Below are positions 49,525 to 57,743 of a stretch of DNA of 64,000 bases, piece after piece (position 1 is the stretch's first letter; each line of letters starts with the position of its first letter). This DNA comes from Streptomyces sp. NBC_01460. GTDB taxonomy: Bacteria; Actinomycetota; Actinomycetes; Streptomycetales; Streptomycetaceae. The translations under genes and the position numbers were made by a program. The notes beneath the pieces are model-generated. The model was not told the DNA's origin. It searched no databases and worked only from the letters and a program-made list of their open reading frames with translations. Location: assembly GCF_036227405.1 (NCBI RefSeq), contig NZ_CP109473.1:558001-622000 (forward strand), read 5' to 3'.

Positions 49525-49678
49525 GGCGCGGCGGCGCAGGCGGCAAGAGAGTTGTCGATGCGTTTCCAAAATGTGTCGGCCCGGGGCGTGCCGCCCGGCG
49601 GGGCGGTACGGCACCAGGTGCTGCGCCCCCTCTGGACACCGGCTTGACCGCGTGCTGTCATACCGCCGACATCAATTT

Positions 49679-49690
49679 TCCAACGTTGCA
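49679..49690. promoter_or_regulatory. LacI-type operator before GH127
   Basis: TCCAACGTTGCA, with palindromic core CAACGTTG, lies 117-128 bp before the GH127 start codon. Same core as the other window sites. Confidence 0.6.
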
Positions 49691-49806
49691 GAGAGGTTGC
49701 CGCTCCGTCAGCTCCGGACGCGACGACTTCCTTCGCCATGCGCCGGTCCCGTCCGGGCCGGTCACCCCACCCCTGTCCGGCAGAGCAGAAGCGGAGTCCC
49801 CACACC

Positions 49807-52251
49807 ATGCCCCTGAACCGCAGACAACTCATGACCGGCGCCCTGGCCACCGCCGCCGCGGTCACGGCGGGCGGCCGCTGGTCCACCACAGCGACGGCGG
49901 CCGGGGGCGTGATGGCCGCCGCGCCCGGCGGCCACTACTCCCCCAACGCCGCGCCGCTGCACCCGACGGCGTTCCTGAAGCTGCCGCCCGGGCGGGTCAC
50001 GGCCAAGGGGTGGCTCGCCGGCCAGCTCCGGATGCAGCTGGACGGCCTCTGCGGCCGGTACGAGGAGTTCTCCCACTTCCTCGACTTCGCCGAGTCCGGC
50101 TGGGTCCGGCCCGACAAGGGCGGCTGGGAGGAAGTCCCCTACTGGCTGCGCGGATACACGGACCTGGCGATCGTCACGGGTGACGCGACGGCGCTGGCCG
50201 GCGCCCGGAAGTGGATCGACGCGATCCTCACGACCCAGCAGTCCGACGGCTTCTTCGGCCCGAAGGCCCTGCGGACCTCTCTCAACGGCGGCCCGGACTT
50301 CTGGCCCTTCCTGCCCCTGGTCCAGGCACTGCGCTCCTGGCAGGAGTACAACGGCGACAGCCGGATCATCCCGTTCCTCAGCAGGTTCTTCCGCTACATG
50401 AACGCCCAGGGCCCCGGCGCCTTCGACACCAGCTGGATCGCGCTGCGCTGGGGCGACGGCCTGGACAGCGTGTACTGGCTGTTCAACCGCACCGGCGACA
50501 CCTTCCTGCTCGACCTCGCCGACAAGATCCACCGCTACGGGGCCGACTGGGGCGACAACCTGGTCAACCCGCACAACGTCAACATCGCCCAGGGCTTCCG
50601 CGAGCCCGCCCAGTACGCCCTGCGCAGCGGCTCGCAGCAGGACACCCGGGACACGTACGGGACGTACGCCAAGGCCATGGACCAGTACGGGCAGTTCCCC
50701 GGCGGCGGTTTCGCCGGGGACGAGAACGCCCGGCCGGGACACGGGGACCCCCGGCAGGGCTTCGAGACCTGCGGGATCGTCGAGTTCATGGCGAGCCACC
50801 AGCTGCTCACCCGGATCACGGGCGACCCCCTGTGGGCCGACCGCTGCGAGGAGCTGGCGTTCAACTCGCTGCCCGCCTCGCTGGACCCGTCGGGGAAGGC
50901 GATCCACTACGTCACGAGTGCGAACAGCGTCGACCTGGACAACGTCCCCAAGAAGGAACGGCAGTTCCAGAACGGCTTCGCCATGCAGGCGTATCTGCCC
51001 GGTGTGGACCAGTACCGCTGCTGCCCGCACAACTACGGCATGGGCTGGCCCTACTTCGTCGAGGAGCTCTGGCTGGCCACCCCCGACAACGGTCTCGCCG
51101 CGGCGATGTACGCGCCCTGCGCGGTCACCGCCAAGGTAGCGGACGGCACGGAGGTCACCTTCACGGAGGAGACCGGCTACCCCTTCACGGACACGGTCAC
51201 CCTCGCCCTCAGGGCCCCGAAGCAGCTGCGCTTCCCGCTGGTGCTGCGCGTCCCCGCCTGGTGCGCCGAGCCCGACGTCCGGGTGAACGGGCAGCGGGTC
51301 ACCGCCCCGGCCGGCCCCGCGTTCACCCGGATCGAGCGGACCTGGTCCGACGGGGACAAGGTCACGCTGCGTCTGCCGCAGCGGACCACCGTACGCACCT
51401 GGGCGGACAACCACGGCTCGGTCAGCGTCGACCACGGGCCGCTGACCTACTCCCTGCGCATCGGGGAGACGTACGAGCGCATCGGCGGCACCACGCAGTT
51501 CCCGGAGTACGCCGTCCACGCCACCACCCCGTGGAACTACGGCCTCGTCCTGGACAGCGCACGCCCCGCGGACGCGCTCCACCACCGCTCCACCGGACGC
51601 GCGCCCGGTGACAACCCCTTCACCCTGGAGAACACCCCGCTCGTCATGACCGCGCGCGCCCGCCGCATCCCCGAGTGGAGCGCCGACGGCGAGCACGTGG
51701 TGGCACCCCTCCAGGCGAGCCCCGCACGCAGCACCGAGCCGGTCGAGGAGGTCACGCTCGTCCCGATGGGCGCGGCGCGGCTGCGGATCACGTCCTTCCC
51801 GACGGCGAGCCCGGACGCGGCGCCCTGGCTCGCGGACCGCTGGTACCGGATCGCCAACCGGAACTCCGGCAAGGTGCTGGGCGTGGACGGCATGTCCACC
51901 GCGAACAGCGCGCACGTCGTCCAGTTCGGCGACACCGGGACGGCCGACCACCTCTGGCGGCTGGTGGCCAACGGGGACGGCTGGTACCGCATCCGCAACC
52001 AGCACTCCGGCAAGGTGCTCGGCGTCGACCTGATGTCCACCGCGAACAGCGCGCACGTCGTCCAGTTCGACGACAACGACACGGCGGACCACCTCTGGCA
52101 GCTCGTGCCGGACGGCGGTGGCTGGTACCGCGTCCGCAACCGCAACTCGGGCAAGGTGCTGGGCGTGGACGGCATGTCGGGCGCCGACAGCGCGCACGTC
52201 GTCCAGTACGACGACAACGGCACCGCGGACCACCTCTGGCGGCTGCTCTGA
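49807..52251 (+). CDS. GH127-family beta-L-arabinofuranosidase-like enzyme with ricin-type domain
   Basis: The 814-residue protein has a Tat signal (NRRQLMTGALATAAAVTAGG), an (alpha/alpha)6 GH127/DUF1680 catalytic region (about 50-470) and beta domains, with the zinc/nucleophile elements FETCGIVEFM and YRCCPHNYGMGWP, where the CC pair contains the catalytic cysteine in characterised GH127 enzymes. The C-terminal 137 residues are three 47-residue ricin-lectin repeats. Family members release beta-L-arabinofuranose from plant glycans, but the group is broad and relatives have other specificities. GGAG precedes ATG 49807; an in-frame ATG at 49738 lacks support. Confidence 0.87.
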   Translation: MPLNRRQLMTGALATAAAVTAGGRWSTTATAAGGVMAAAPGGHYSPNAAPLHPTAFLKLPPGRVTAKGWLAGQLRMQLDGLCGRYEEFSHFLDFAESGWVRPDKGGWEEVPYWLRGYTDLAIVTGDATALAGARKWIDAILTTQQSDGFFGPKALRTSLNGGPDFWPFLPLVQALRSWQEYNGDSRIIPFLSRFFRYMNAQGPGAFDTSWIALRWGDGLDSVYWLFNRTGDTFLLDLADKIHRYGADWGDNLVNPHNVNIAQGFREPAQYALRSGSQQDTRDTYGTYAKAMDQYGQFPGGGFAGDENARPGHGDPRQGFETCGIVEFMASHQLLTRITGDPLWADRCEELAFNSLPASLDPSGKAIHYVTSANSVDLDNVPKKERQFQNGFAMQAYLPGVDQYRCCPHNYGMGWPYFVEELWLATPDNGLAAAMYAPCAVTAKVADGTEVTFTEETGYPFTDTVTLALRAPKQLRFPLVLRVPAWCAEPDVRVNGQRVTAPAGPAFTRIERTWSDGDKVTLRLPQRTTVRTWADNHGSVSVDHGPLTYSLRIGETYERIGGTTQFPEYAVHATTPWNYGLVLDSARPADALHHRSTGRAPGDNPFTLENTPLVMTARARRIPEWSADGEHVVAPLQASPARSTEPVEEVTLVPMGAARLRITSFPTASPDAAPWLADRWYRIANRNSGKVLGVDGMSTANSAHVVQFGDTGTADHLWRLVANGDGWYRIRNQHSGKVLGVDLMSTANSAHVVQFDDNDTADHLWQLVPDGGGWYRVRNRNSGKVLGVDGMSGADSAHVVQYDDNGTADHLWRLL
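51841..52251 (+). repeat. Three 141-bp ricin-lectin repeats
   Basis: Units start at 51841, 51982 and 52123, each beginning TGGTACCG and containing GGCAAGGTGCT and AACAGCGCGCACGTCGTCCA or close variants. They encode WYRI-N-SGKVLGVD...HVVQF-D...ADHLW, one beta-trefoil subdomain each. The exact 141-bp period points to recent amplification. Confidence 0.92.
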
Positions 52252-52286
52252 GGAGCAGCGGCCCTCCGGACCACTTCTGAGCCACT

Positions 52287-52309
52287 CCCCGCGCCACTCC
52301 GGCGCGGGG
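52287..52309 (+). terminator. Hairpin between GH127 and GH2
   Basis: A perfect 9-bp stem CCCCGCGCC/GGCGCGGGG with loop ACTCC. It lies 35 bp after GH127 and 30 bp before the GH2 start, so it may only partly stop transcription into GH2. Confidence 0.75.
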
Positions 52310-52339
52310 GGTCCTTCCCTCCCCCAAGGAGATCCTCGG

Positions 52340-54691
52340 ATGAAGCCCGCACCCGCACCACGTCCCCGCAGCTGGTGGAGACGGTTAACGGCCGGCACCG
52401 GCCTGATGGCACTTCTCGCCACCGCGCTCGTCGGGGCCGCCACCGCCCCGGCGGCCGCCGCACCCGCCGCCTGGACGCCGAAGCCGGCCCCGATGACGAC
52501 GCCCTGGACGAACCAGGTGTCCGTCGACAACCCGCTGCCCGAGTACCCGCGCCCCCAGCTCACCCGTCCCGACTGGGCCAATCTCAACGGCATCTGGGAC
52601 TTCGCGGTGACCGGCCGCGACGCGGGTCAGCCCGCGTCGTTCTCCGAGCAGATCCGGGTCCCGTTCGTCGCGGAGTCCTCGCTCTCCGGCATCAAGCGGA
52701 AGATCACCGAGAACGACAAGCTCTGGTACAAGCGGACCTTCACCGTGCCGTCGAACTGGAACGGCCGCCGGACCGTGCTCAACTTCGGCGCCTCCGACTG
52801 GCAGAGCACCGTCTGGGTCAACGGCACCCAGGTCGGGGCGCACAAGGGCGGCTTCGACTCGTTCTCGTACGACATCACGCCCCAGCTCAACGGTGGCACG
52901 AACACGATCGTGGTCTCCGTGTACGACCCGACGCAGACCGGCGGCCAGGCCGTCGGCAAGCAGCGGATCAACGACGTGAACCCCCACCCGGGCGGCGGGA
53001 TCTTCTACACGGCGGCCTCCGGCATCTGGCAGACGGTCTGGCTGGAGCCGGTCGCGGCGTCGCACGTCACGCGCCTGGACATGACGCCGAACCTCGGGAA
53101 CAGCACCCTGCGGGTCAAGGTGCAGGCGGCGGCCGGCAGCGGCCGGACCGCCCGGGTCACCGTCTCCAGCGGCGGCACCGTCGTGGGCACGGCGTCGGGG
53201 GCGCCCGGCTCGGAGATCTCCGTCCCCGTGCCCGGCCCCCGGCTGTGGAGCCCGGACGACCCGTTCCTCTACGACGTGCGCGCCGACCTGCTGGACGGCA
53301 CGGCCGTGGTGGACACGGTCGGCAGCTACGCGGGCATGCGGTCGATCGCGATCGCGAAGGTGGACAACATCCTGCGCCCCGTCCTCAACGGGAAGTTCGT
53401 CTTCCAGACGGGCACGCTCGACCAGGGCTACTGGCCCGACGGCATCTACACGGCGCCCACCGACGCCGCCCTCAGGTCGGATCTCCAGGCGCACAAGGAC
53501 CTCGGCTTCAACATGGTCCGCAAGCACATCAAGGTGGAGCCGCAGCGCTGGTTCTACTGGGCGGACAAGCTGGGCCTCCTGGTCTGGCAGGACATGCCGG
53601 CGATGGACACCGGCAAGACCCCCGACAGCGGGGCGCGGACCCAGTGGGAGGCCGAGTACCACGCGGTCATCGACCAGCACCGCAGCTCGCCGTCGCTGGT
53701 CATGTGGGTGAACCAGAACGAGGGCTGGGGCCAGTACGACCAGGCCCGGATCGCGAACGAGGTCAAGGCGTACGACCCGTCCCGGCTGGTCAACAACATG
53801 AGCGGCGTGAACTGCTGCGGCTCCGTGGACGGCGGCAACGGCGACGTGGTCGACAACCACATCTACGTCGGCCCGGGCAACACCTCACCGACCTCGACCA
53901 GAGCCGCCGTCCTCGGCGAGTTCGGCGGGCTGGGATGGAAGGTGCCGGGCCACGAGTGGTACCCGGGCGGCGGCTTCAGCTACGAGGACCAGGCGAGCGT
54001 CGCCGCCCTGAACAACCGCTTCGTGGGGCTCCTCGACAGCATCCGTGTCGGGCAGCTCCCGGCCGGGCTCTCGGCCTCCGTCTACACGGAGATCACCGAC
54101 GTCGAGAACGAGGCGAACGGGCTGCTCACCTACGACCGCCAGGTGGTCAAGGTCGACACCGCCCGGGTGAAGGCCGCCAACCAGGCCCTCATCCAGGCGT
54201 CCAAGACGCCCGCCCCGCCCGTCACCCTGCCCACCGGGCAGTACAAGTCGCTTCGTGTGACCACGCCCGGTCACACGAACAAGTACCTGCGGCACTCCGA
54301 GGCGCTCGCCTACACCGCGGTCGTCGACGGGGCGAGCAGCGCGCTCCTGAAGAGCGACGCCACCTGGAAGGTCGTGACCGGTCTGGCGAACAGCAACTGC
54401 TATTCGCTGGAGTCCCGCAACTACCCCGGTGAGTACCTCCGGCACCGGGACTTCCGGGTCCGCCGCGACGCGAACGACGGCTCGGCGCTCTTCAAGGCCG
54501 ACGCCACCTGGTGCGCGGTCGCGGGAAGCGGCGGGGTGAGGTTCTCCAGCGCGAACCTGCCCGGCAGCTACCTGCGGCACATCGACTCCGAGGTGTGGCT
54601 GGCCACCCCCGGCGGCGGTCACGCGTGGGACAACGCGGCGACCTTCGCCGAAGACACGACCTGGTCGGTGGACGCTCCCTGGGCACCGTGA
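52340..54691 (+). CDS. GH2 glycosidase with AbfB/CBM42 domain
   Basis: The 783-residue secreted enzyme has a signal peptide (1-40), GH2 sugar-binding (about 55-230), immunoglobulin-like (about 240-350) and TIM-barrel domains (about 350-620) with acid/base E461 in VNQNEGWGQ and nucleophile E527 in VLGEFGG. The last 150 residues form a beta-trefoil AbfB (CBM42) module with repeats KYLRHSE, EYLRHRD and SYLRHID, which in other enzymes binds arabinofuranose side chains. Substrate could be a beta-galactoside, glucuronide or mannoside. AAGGAG lies before ATG 52340. It probably shares the GH127 promoter. Confidence 0.9.
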   Translation: MKPAPAPRPRSWWRRLTAGTGLMALLATALVGAATAPAAAAPAAWTPKPAPMTTPWTNQVSVDNPLPEYPRPQLTRPDWANLNGIWDFAVTGRDAGQPASFSEQIRVPFVAESSLSGIKRKITENDKLWYKRTFTVPSNWNGRRTVLNFGASDWQSTVWVNGTQVGAHKGGFDSFSYDITPQLNGGTNTIVVSVYDPTQTGGQAVGKQRINDVNPHPGGGIFYTAASGIWQTVWLEPVAASHVTRLDMTPNLGNSTLRVKVQAAAGSGRTARVTVSSGGTVVGTASGAPGSEISVPVPGPRLWSPDDPFLYDVRADLLDGTAVVDTVGSYAGMRSIAIAKVDNILRPVLNGKFVFQTGTLDQGYWPDGIYTAPTDAALRSDLQAHKDLGFNMVRKHIKVEPQRWFYWADKLGLLVWQDMPAMDTGKTPDSGARTQWEAEYHAVIDQHRSSPSLVMWVNQNEGWGQYDQARIANEVKAYDPSRLVNNMSGVNCCGSVDGGNGDVVDNHIYVGPGNTSPTSTRAAVLGEFGGLGWKVPGHEWYPGGGFSYEDQASVAALNNRFVGLLDSIRVGQLPAGLSASVYTEITDVENEANGLLTYDRQVVKVDTARVKAANQALIQASKTPAPPVTLPTGQYKSLRVTTPGHTNKYLRHSEALAYTAVVDGASSALLKSDATWKVVTGLANSNCYSLESRNYPGEYLRHRDFRVRRDANDGSALFKADATWCAVAGSGGVRFSSANLPGSYLRHIDSEVWLATPGGGHAWDNAATFAEDTTWSVDAPWAP

Positions 54692-54723
54692 CCTGACACC
54701 CGCGCACACGCAGTACGCACACC

Positions 54724-54768
54724 GGCGGGCCCGGTCACGGCGCATCCCGCGCCGCCACCGGGCCCGCC
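54724..54768. terminator. Bidirectional terminator, GH2 / dioxygenase
   Basis: A perfect 12-bp stem GGCGGGCCCGGT/ACCGGGCCCGCC encloses a second GGCGC/GCGCC hairpin. It lies between the two convergent stops. Confidence 0.85.
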
Positions 54769-54829
54769 CGCTCACGGCCGCCGGTCCGCGTCTCCCGCGG
54801 CGGGCAGGCCCGAAGGACCGGCCGGGGCT

Positions 54830-55660
54830 TCAGGCGTCGCCCATCACCAGGCCTTCGATGGTGTGCTTCTGGACGATGGGGGTCAGCTTCTCCACGACCG
54901 GGCAGTGGAGGTGGGCGCGTACCCGGCCGGGCAGCGACGCCCAGTACTCCCTCGTCACCGCCATGTCGTGCTGCGCGTCGTTGCCCGCCCCCGGCGCGTC
55001 GACGCCGAGCACCAGGACCGGCCGGGAGTCGGACGACCGGTTGGCCGTGCCCCGGTGGACCGTCAGGGCGGACCGGGCCGATATGTCGCCCCTCCGGGGG
55101 TACTTACGCTCGGCGAGCTCCTCGTAGCGCGGGTAGGCGTCGCGGGGCGGGAACATACGGTGGCCGAAGCGGGCGTCGTCGTCCCACTGGGTGCCGGGCG
55201 CGATCTCGAACGGGCCCATGTCCTCGCGCGTGTCCACGGCGGTGAGGTTGAAGGCGAGCGAGGTCAGCCTGCGTTCGTCACGGGTGACGTCCGGCATGGG
55301 GAAGTCCCGGTGCCAGGGCTGGTTCACGGCCCCTGCGAGCGGGATGTCGAAGCCCAGCTCGACGATCCGGTAGTCGGGCCCCAGGACGGCCTCGGACACG
55401 GCGCGCACCCACGGATGGTCGACCAGGTCCACGAAGCCCCGCAGCTGCTCGGGATGGATCTCGACGTAGTAGCGGTGGGGCCCCCTGCCCACCGCTCCGT
55501 CCTTCCGGCCGCGTGCCTCGGCGAAGGCGGTCTCGACGTCCTCGCGCATCGCGTCGGCCCACTGCGGGGTGAAGGCGCCCCGGCAGGCGGTGATGCCCGC
55601 CGTGTGCAGGTCCTGGACGGCCGGGCCGAGGTGGGGGGCGGTGGTCGCGGCGTCGGTCAT
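54830..55660 (-). CDS. Phytanoyl-CoA dioxygenase (PhyH) family protein
   Basis: The 276-residue protein has the Fe(II)/2-oxoglutarate PhyH fold: DLHTAGITACRGAFTPQWAD at the start, the iron ligands H117-x-D119 in QPWHRDFPMPD, the distal histidine H202 in ALTVHRGTANRSSDSRPVLV with the downstream arginine that binds 2-oxoglutarate. ATG 55660 has AGAGGA. Such enzymes hydroxylate lipids, amino acids or natural products. The gene diverges from a LacI repressor across a perfect palindrome, so it is probably sugar-controlled, which is unexpected for PhyH. Confidence 0.85.
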   Translation of the reverse strand: MTDAATTAPHLGPAVQDLHTAGITACRGAFTPQWADAMREDVETAFAEARGRKDGAVGRGPHRYYVEIHPEQLRGFVDLVDHPWVRAVSEAVLGPDYRIVELGFDIPLAGAVNQPWHRDFPMPDVTRDERRLTSLAFNLTAVDTREDMGPFEIAPGTQWDDDARFGHRMFPPRDAYPRYEELAERKYPRRGDISARSALTVHRGTANRSSDSRPVLVLGVDAPGAGNDAQHDMAVTREYWASLPGRVRAHLHCPVVEKLTPIVQKHTIEGLVMGDA

Positions 55661-55747
55661 GACAGTGGTCCTCTCGTCGGGGGCAGCGGGACGACACGCG
55701 GGCCGAAAGGGCACGTTCCGCGCGTTCCTCGCCTGCCGCCCCTCATG

Positions 55748-55761
55748 TTGCAACGTTGCAA
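55748..55761. promoter_or_regulatory. Perfect LacI-type operator between PhyH and LacI genes
   Basis: TTGCAACGTTGCAA is a perfect 14-bp palindrome, 88 bp before the dioxygenase start and 113 bp before the repressor start. It holds the CAACGTTG core shared with the other sites. Confidence 0.8.
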
Positions 55762-55873
55762 TCAACGAAGCAAGAGGGAGTGCACACCGAAGTGCACAGC
55801 GACTGTTACGGTGCTCACCGCGGAGAAGCGGCCGAGGACCGGCCCCGCGCGGAAGGACAGGAGCGCACCGACC

Positions 55874-56893
55874 GTGGCAGCGAGACTCAAGGACGTCGCC
55901 GCGCTCGCCGGCGTGTCCGTCCGGACCGTCTCCAACGTGGTGAGCAATGCCGCGGCCGTGGCCCCGGCGACGCGCGCCCGGGTCATGGCGGCGGTGGAGG
56001 AACTCGGCTACCGCCCCAACCTCGCCGCCCGCAACCTCCGGCAGGGGCGCACGGGTCTCATCGGTGTGGTCGTGCCCGAGATCCACTCCCCCTACTTCGG
56101 CGCGCTGGCCGGTCTCCTCATCGACGCGGCACAGGAGCGCGGCTGGACGGTGCTCCTGGAGCGGACCGGGGGGCGTCCCGAGCTGGAACGGCGGCTCCTC
56201 GACGGGTCCGGGGGGCACCAGCTCGACGGGATGATCATCAGCCCCTGGTCCACCTCCCCGGCCGATCTGGCCTCACTCGCCGGGGGTCTGCCGCTGGTGG
56301 TCCTGGGCGAGCTGGAGCCGGACGGGACCATCGACCATGTCGCCCTGGACAACGTGGGGGCGGCCAGGGACGCCGCACGCCATCTGGTCGCGCGGGGCCG
56401 CCGGCGCATCGCGGCGATCGGCCTGCAGTCCGGACTGGGCCACGGCACGGCGGAACTGCGCGCGGAGGGGTTCCGTCACGGGCTGCGGGAGGCCGGCCTG
56501 AGCCCGGTGGCCGAGGTGGAGGTGGCCGACCTCCACCGGGCGGAGGGGGCGCGGGCTCTGCGTCACCTGCTGGAGCTGCCCGAGCCGCCCGACGCCGTCT
56601 TCTGCTTCAGCGACGAGCTCGCCCTCGGTGCACTGCGCGTCGCGGCCGAACAGGGCGTGCGGGTGCCGGAGGACCTGGCGCTGATGGGGTTCGACGACAT
56701 CGAGGACGGCAGATTCGCCGCCCCGTCCCTCACCACGGTCGCCCCGGACCGGGAGCAGATCGCCGAGCGGGCGGTGCAGTGCCTGACCGAGCGCGTCTTC
56801 GGACGCCTCGACACCCTGCCCGCACGGCGGATCGTGGTCCCGCACCGTGTGCTGGGGCGCGAGAGCACCGGAGCCGCCGTCCCACCGGCGTGA
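55874..56893 (+). CDS. LacI-family transcriptional repressor (dioxygenase-linked)
   Basis: The 339-residue protein has a LacI HTH (ARLKDVAALAGVSVRTVSNVVSNAAAV), hinge (NLAARNLRQGRTG), and an inducer-binding domain with IGVVVPEIHSPYFGALAG, LDGMIISPWSTS, DAVFCFSDELALGALRVA and LMGFDDIEDGRF. GTG 55874 has a GGAG about 10 nt upstream; longer in-frame extensions lack family similarity. The recognition helix, GVS-x-x-TVSNVV, is nearly the same as in the importer-linked LacI, so the two may read related operators. It likely represses itself and the dioxygenase gene. Confidence 0.93.
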   Translation: MAARLKDVAALAGVSVRTVSNVVSNAAAVAPATRARVMAAVEELGYRPNLAARNLRQGRTGLIGVVVPEIHSPYFGALAGLLIDAAQERGWTVLLERTGGRPELERRLLDGSGGHQLDGMIISPWSTSPADLASLAGGLPLVVLGELEPDGTIDHVALDNVGAARDAARHLVARGRRRIAAIGLQSGLGHGTAELRAEGFRHGLREAGLSPVAEVEVADLHRAEGARALRHLLELPEPPDAVFCFSDELALGALRVAAEQGVRVPEDLALMGFDDIEDGRFAAPSLTTVAPDREQIAERAVQCLTERVFGRLDTLPARRIVVPHRVLGRESTGAAVPPA

Positions 56894-57001
56894 CGGCTGG
56901 AGTGCGGCCCTCGCACGTACGACGGGGACTGCGACGCGCCCGCGGAGATGCCTCGGGGTGGGGACCGGCGTGGGGCCGGCACCCCGCCGCTCCAACGGAT
57001 C

Positions 57002-57547
57002 TCAGCTCTCGTCGGGCTTGGGCGTCGCGTTCCGCAGACGGATGCCGCTGAACTGCATGGTGCTGGGCACCACCGCTTCCCAGAAACCCCAGAGGTTGTC
57101 GAGAACGCGCAGTTGGATCCCGGCGTCCCGGTGCAGATCGACGAGATCGCCGACGGGCTCAACCGGACAGAGCGGCTCGACGGTCTCGGTCGAGACGAAG
57201 GCGTGGGGCACCGGGTCGCCGAAGGGGCGGAACGACGTGGCGGCGAAGCGGTAGGCGAACAGCTCGACGCTCATGAGCCGCTCCAGCCAGCTGTACTCGA
57301 TGACGTGCACCCGCCGGCCGCCGCCCGGGCCGAGGATGCGCTCACGGTCGGGCCGGGACGTGTGCGGCGCGGTCCACGCCATGGCGCGCGGGCATCGGCG
57401 CGGGAACCAGTAGGCCGGGGCCTGGGTGCCGTCGACGGCCCAGACGTACGCCTCCGGCTGCCGGGCAGTGGCGGCGACGTGCGGACGGAACACCGAGATC
57501 TCGGGGTCTTCGGAGAAGTGCAGCACTTCTCCTGGTAGCGGACGCAT
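57002..57547 (-). CDS. DUF6886-like conserved protein
   Basis: The 181-residue protein has the conserved start VLHFSEDPEISVFRPHVAATA, then PEAYVWAVDGTQAPAYWFPRRCPRAMAW and a C-terminal VEPVGDLVDLHRDAGIQLRVLDNLWGFW. This matches a small conserved family annotated as DUF6886; function unknown. No signal peptide is seen. The start at 57547 has only a weak ribosome site. Confidence 0.72.
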   Translation of the reverse strand: MRPLPGEVLHFSEDPEISVFRPHVAATARQPEAYVWAVDGTQAPAYWFPRRCPRAMAWTAPHTSRPDRERILGPGGGRRVHVIEYSWLERLMSVELFAYRFAATSFRPFGDPVPHAFVSTETVEPLCPVEPVGDLVDLHRDAGIQLRVLDNLWGFWEAVVPSTMQFSGIRLRNATPKPDES

Positions 57548-57638
57548 GCACCGGTTCTACCGCACAACCGCCGACCGCCGTCGCCGCAGGTGTCCAGGAC
57601 CCGCCGTGCGCACGGCCCTCCGGGCAGGACAGCGCGGA

Positions 57639-57677
57639 GCTCCCGGCAGTGCGGCGCGTGCACGCACTGCCGGGAGC
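57639..57677 (-). terminator. Strong terminator after PA14-GH2
   Basis: A perfect 15-bp stem, GCTCCCGGCAGTGCG with its complement, around a 9-nt loop, 48 bp beyond the GH2 stop. Confidence 0.9.
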
Positions 57678-57696
57678 GGTCCTGCGGGGGGCCTCC

Positions 57697-57743
57697 TACG
57701 GCTGTTCGCCGTCGGGGTTGCTCCTTACGGCTGTTCGCCGTCG
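57697..57743. repeat. Duplicated 3' end of the PA14-GH2 gene
   Basis: TACGGCTGTTCGCCGTCG occurs at 57697-57714 and 57726-57743. The second copy is the last codons and stop of the gene; the first is an untranslated duplicate 29 bp away. Confidence 0.85.

Larger units (their letters stand above)
49337..49806. other. Divergent regulatory region, importer operon / GH127
   Basis: About 470 bp between the two divergent transcripts. It carries two CAACGTT-centred LacI-type sites, near 49516 and 49684, one for each direction. A/T-rich TTATATAGG after the first could be a -10 element. Nothing coding is supportable. Confidence 0.6.
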
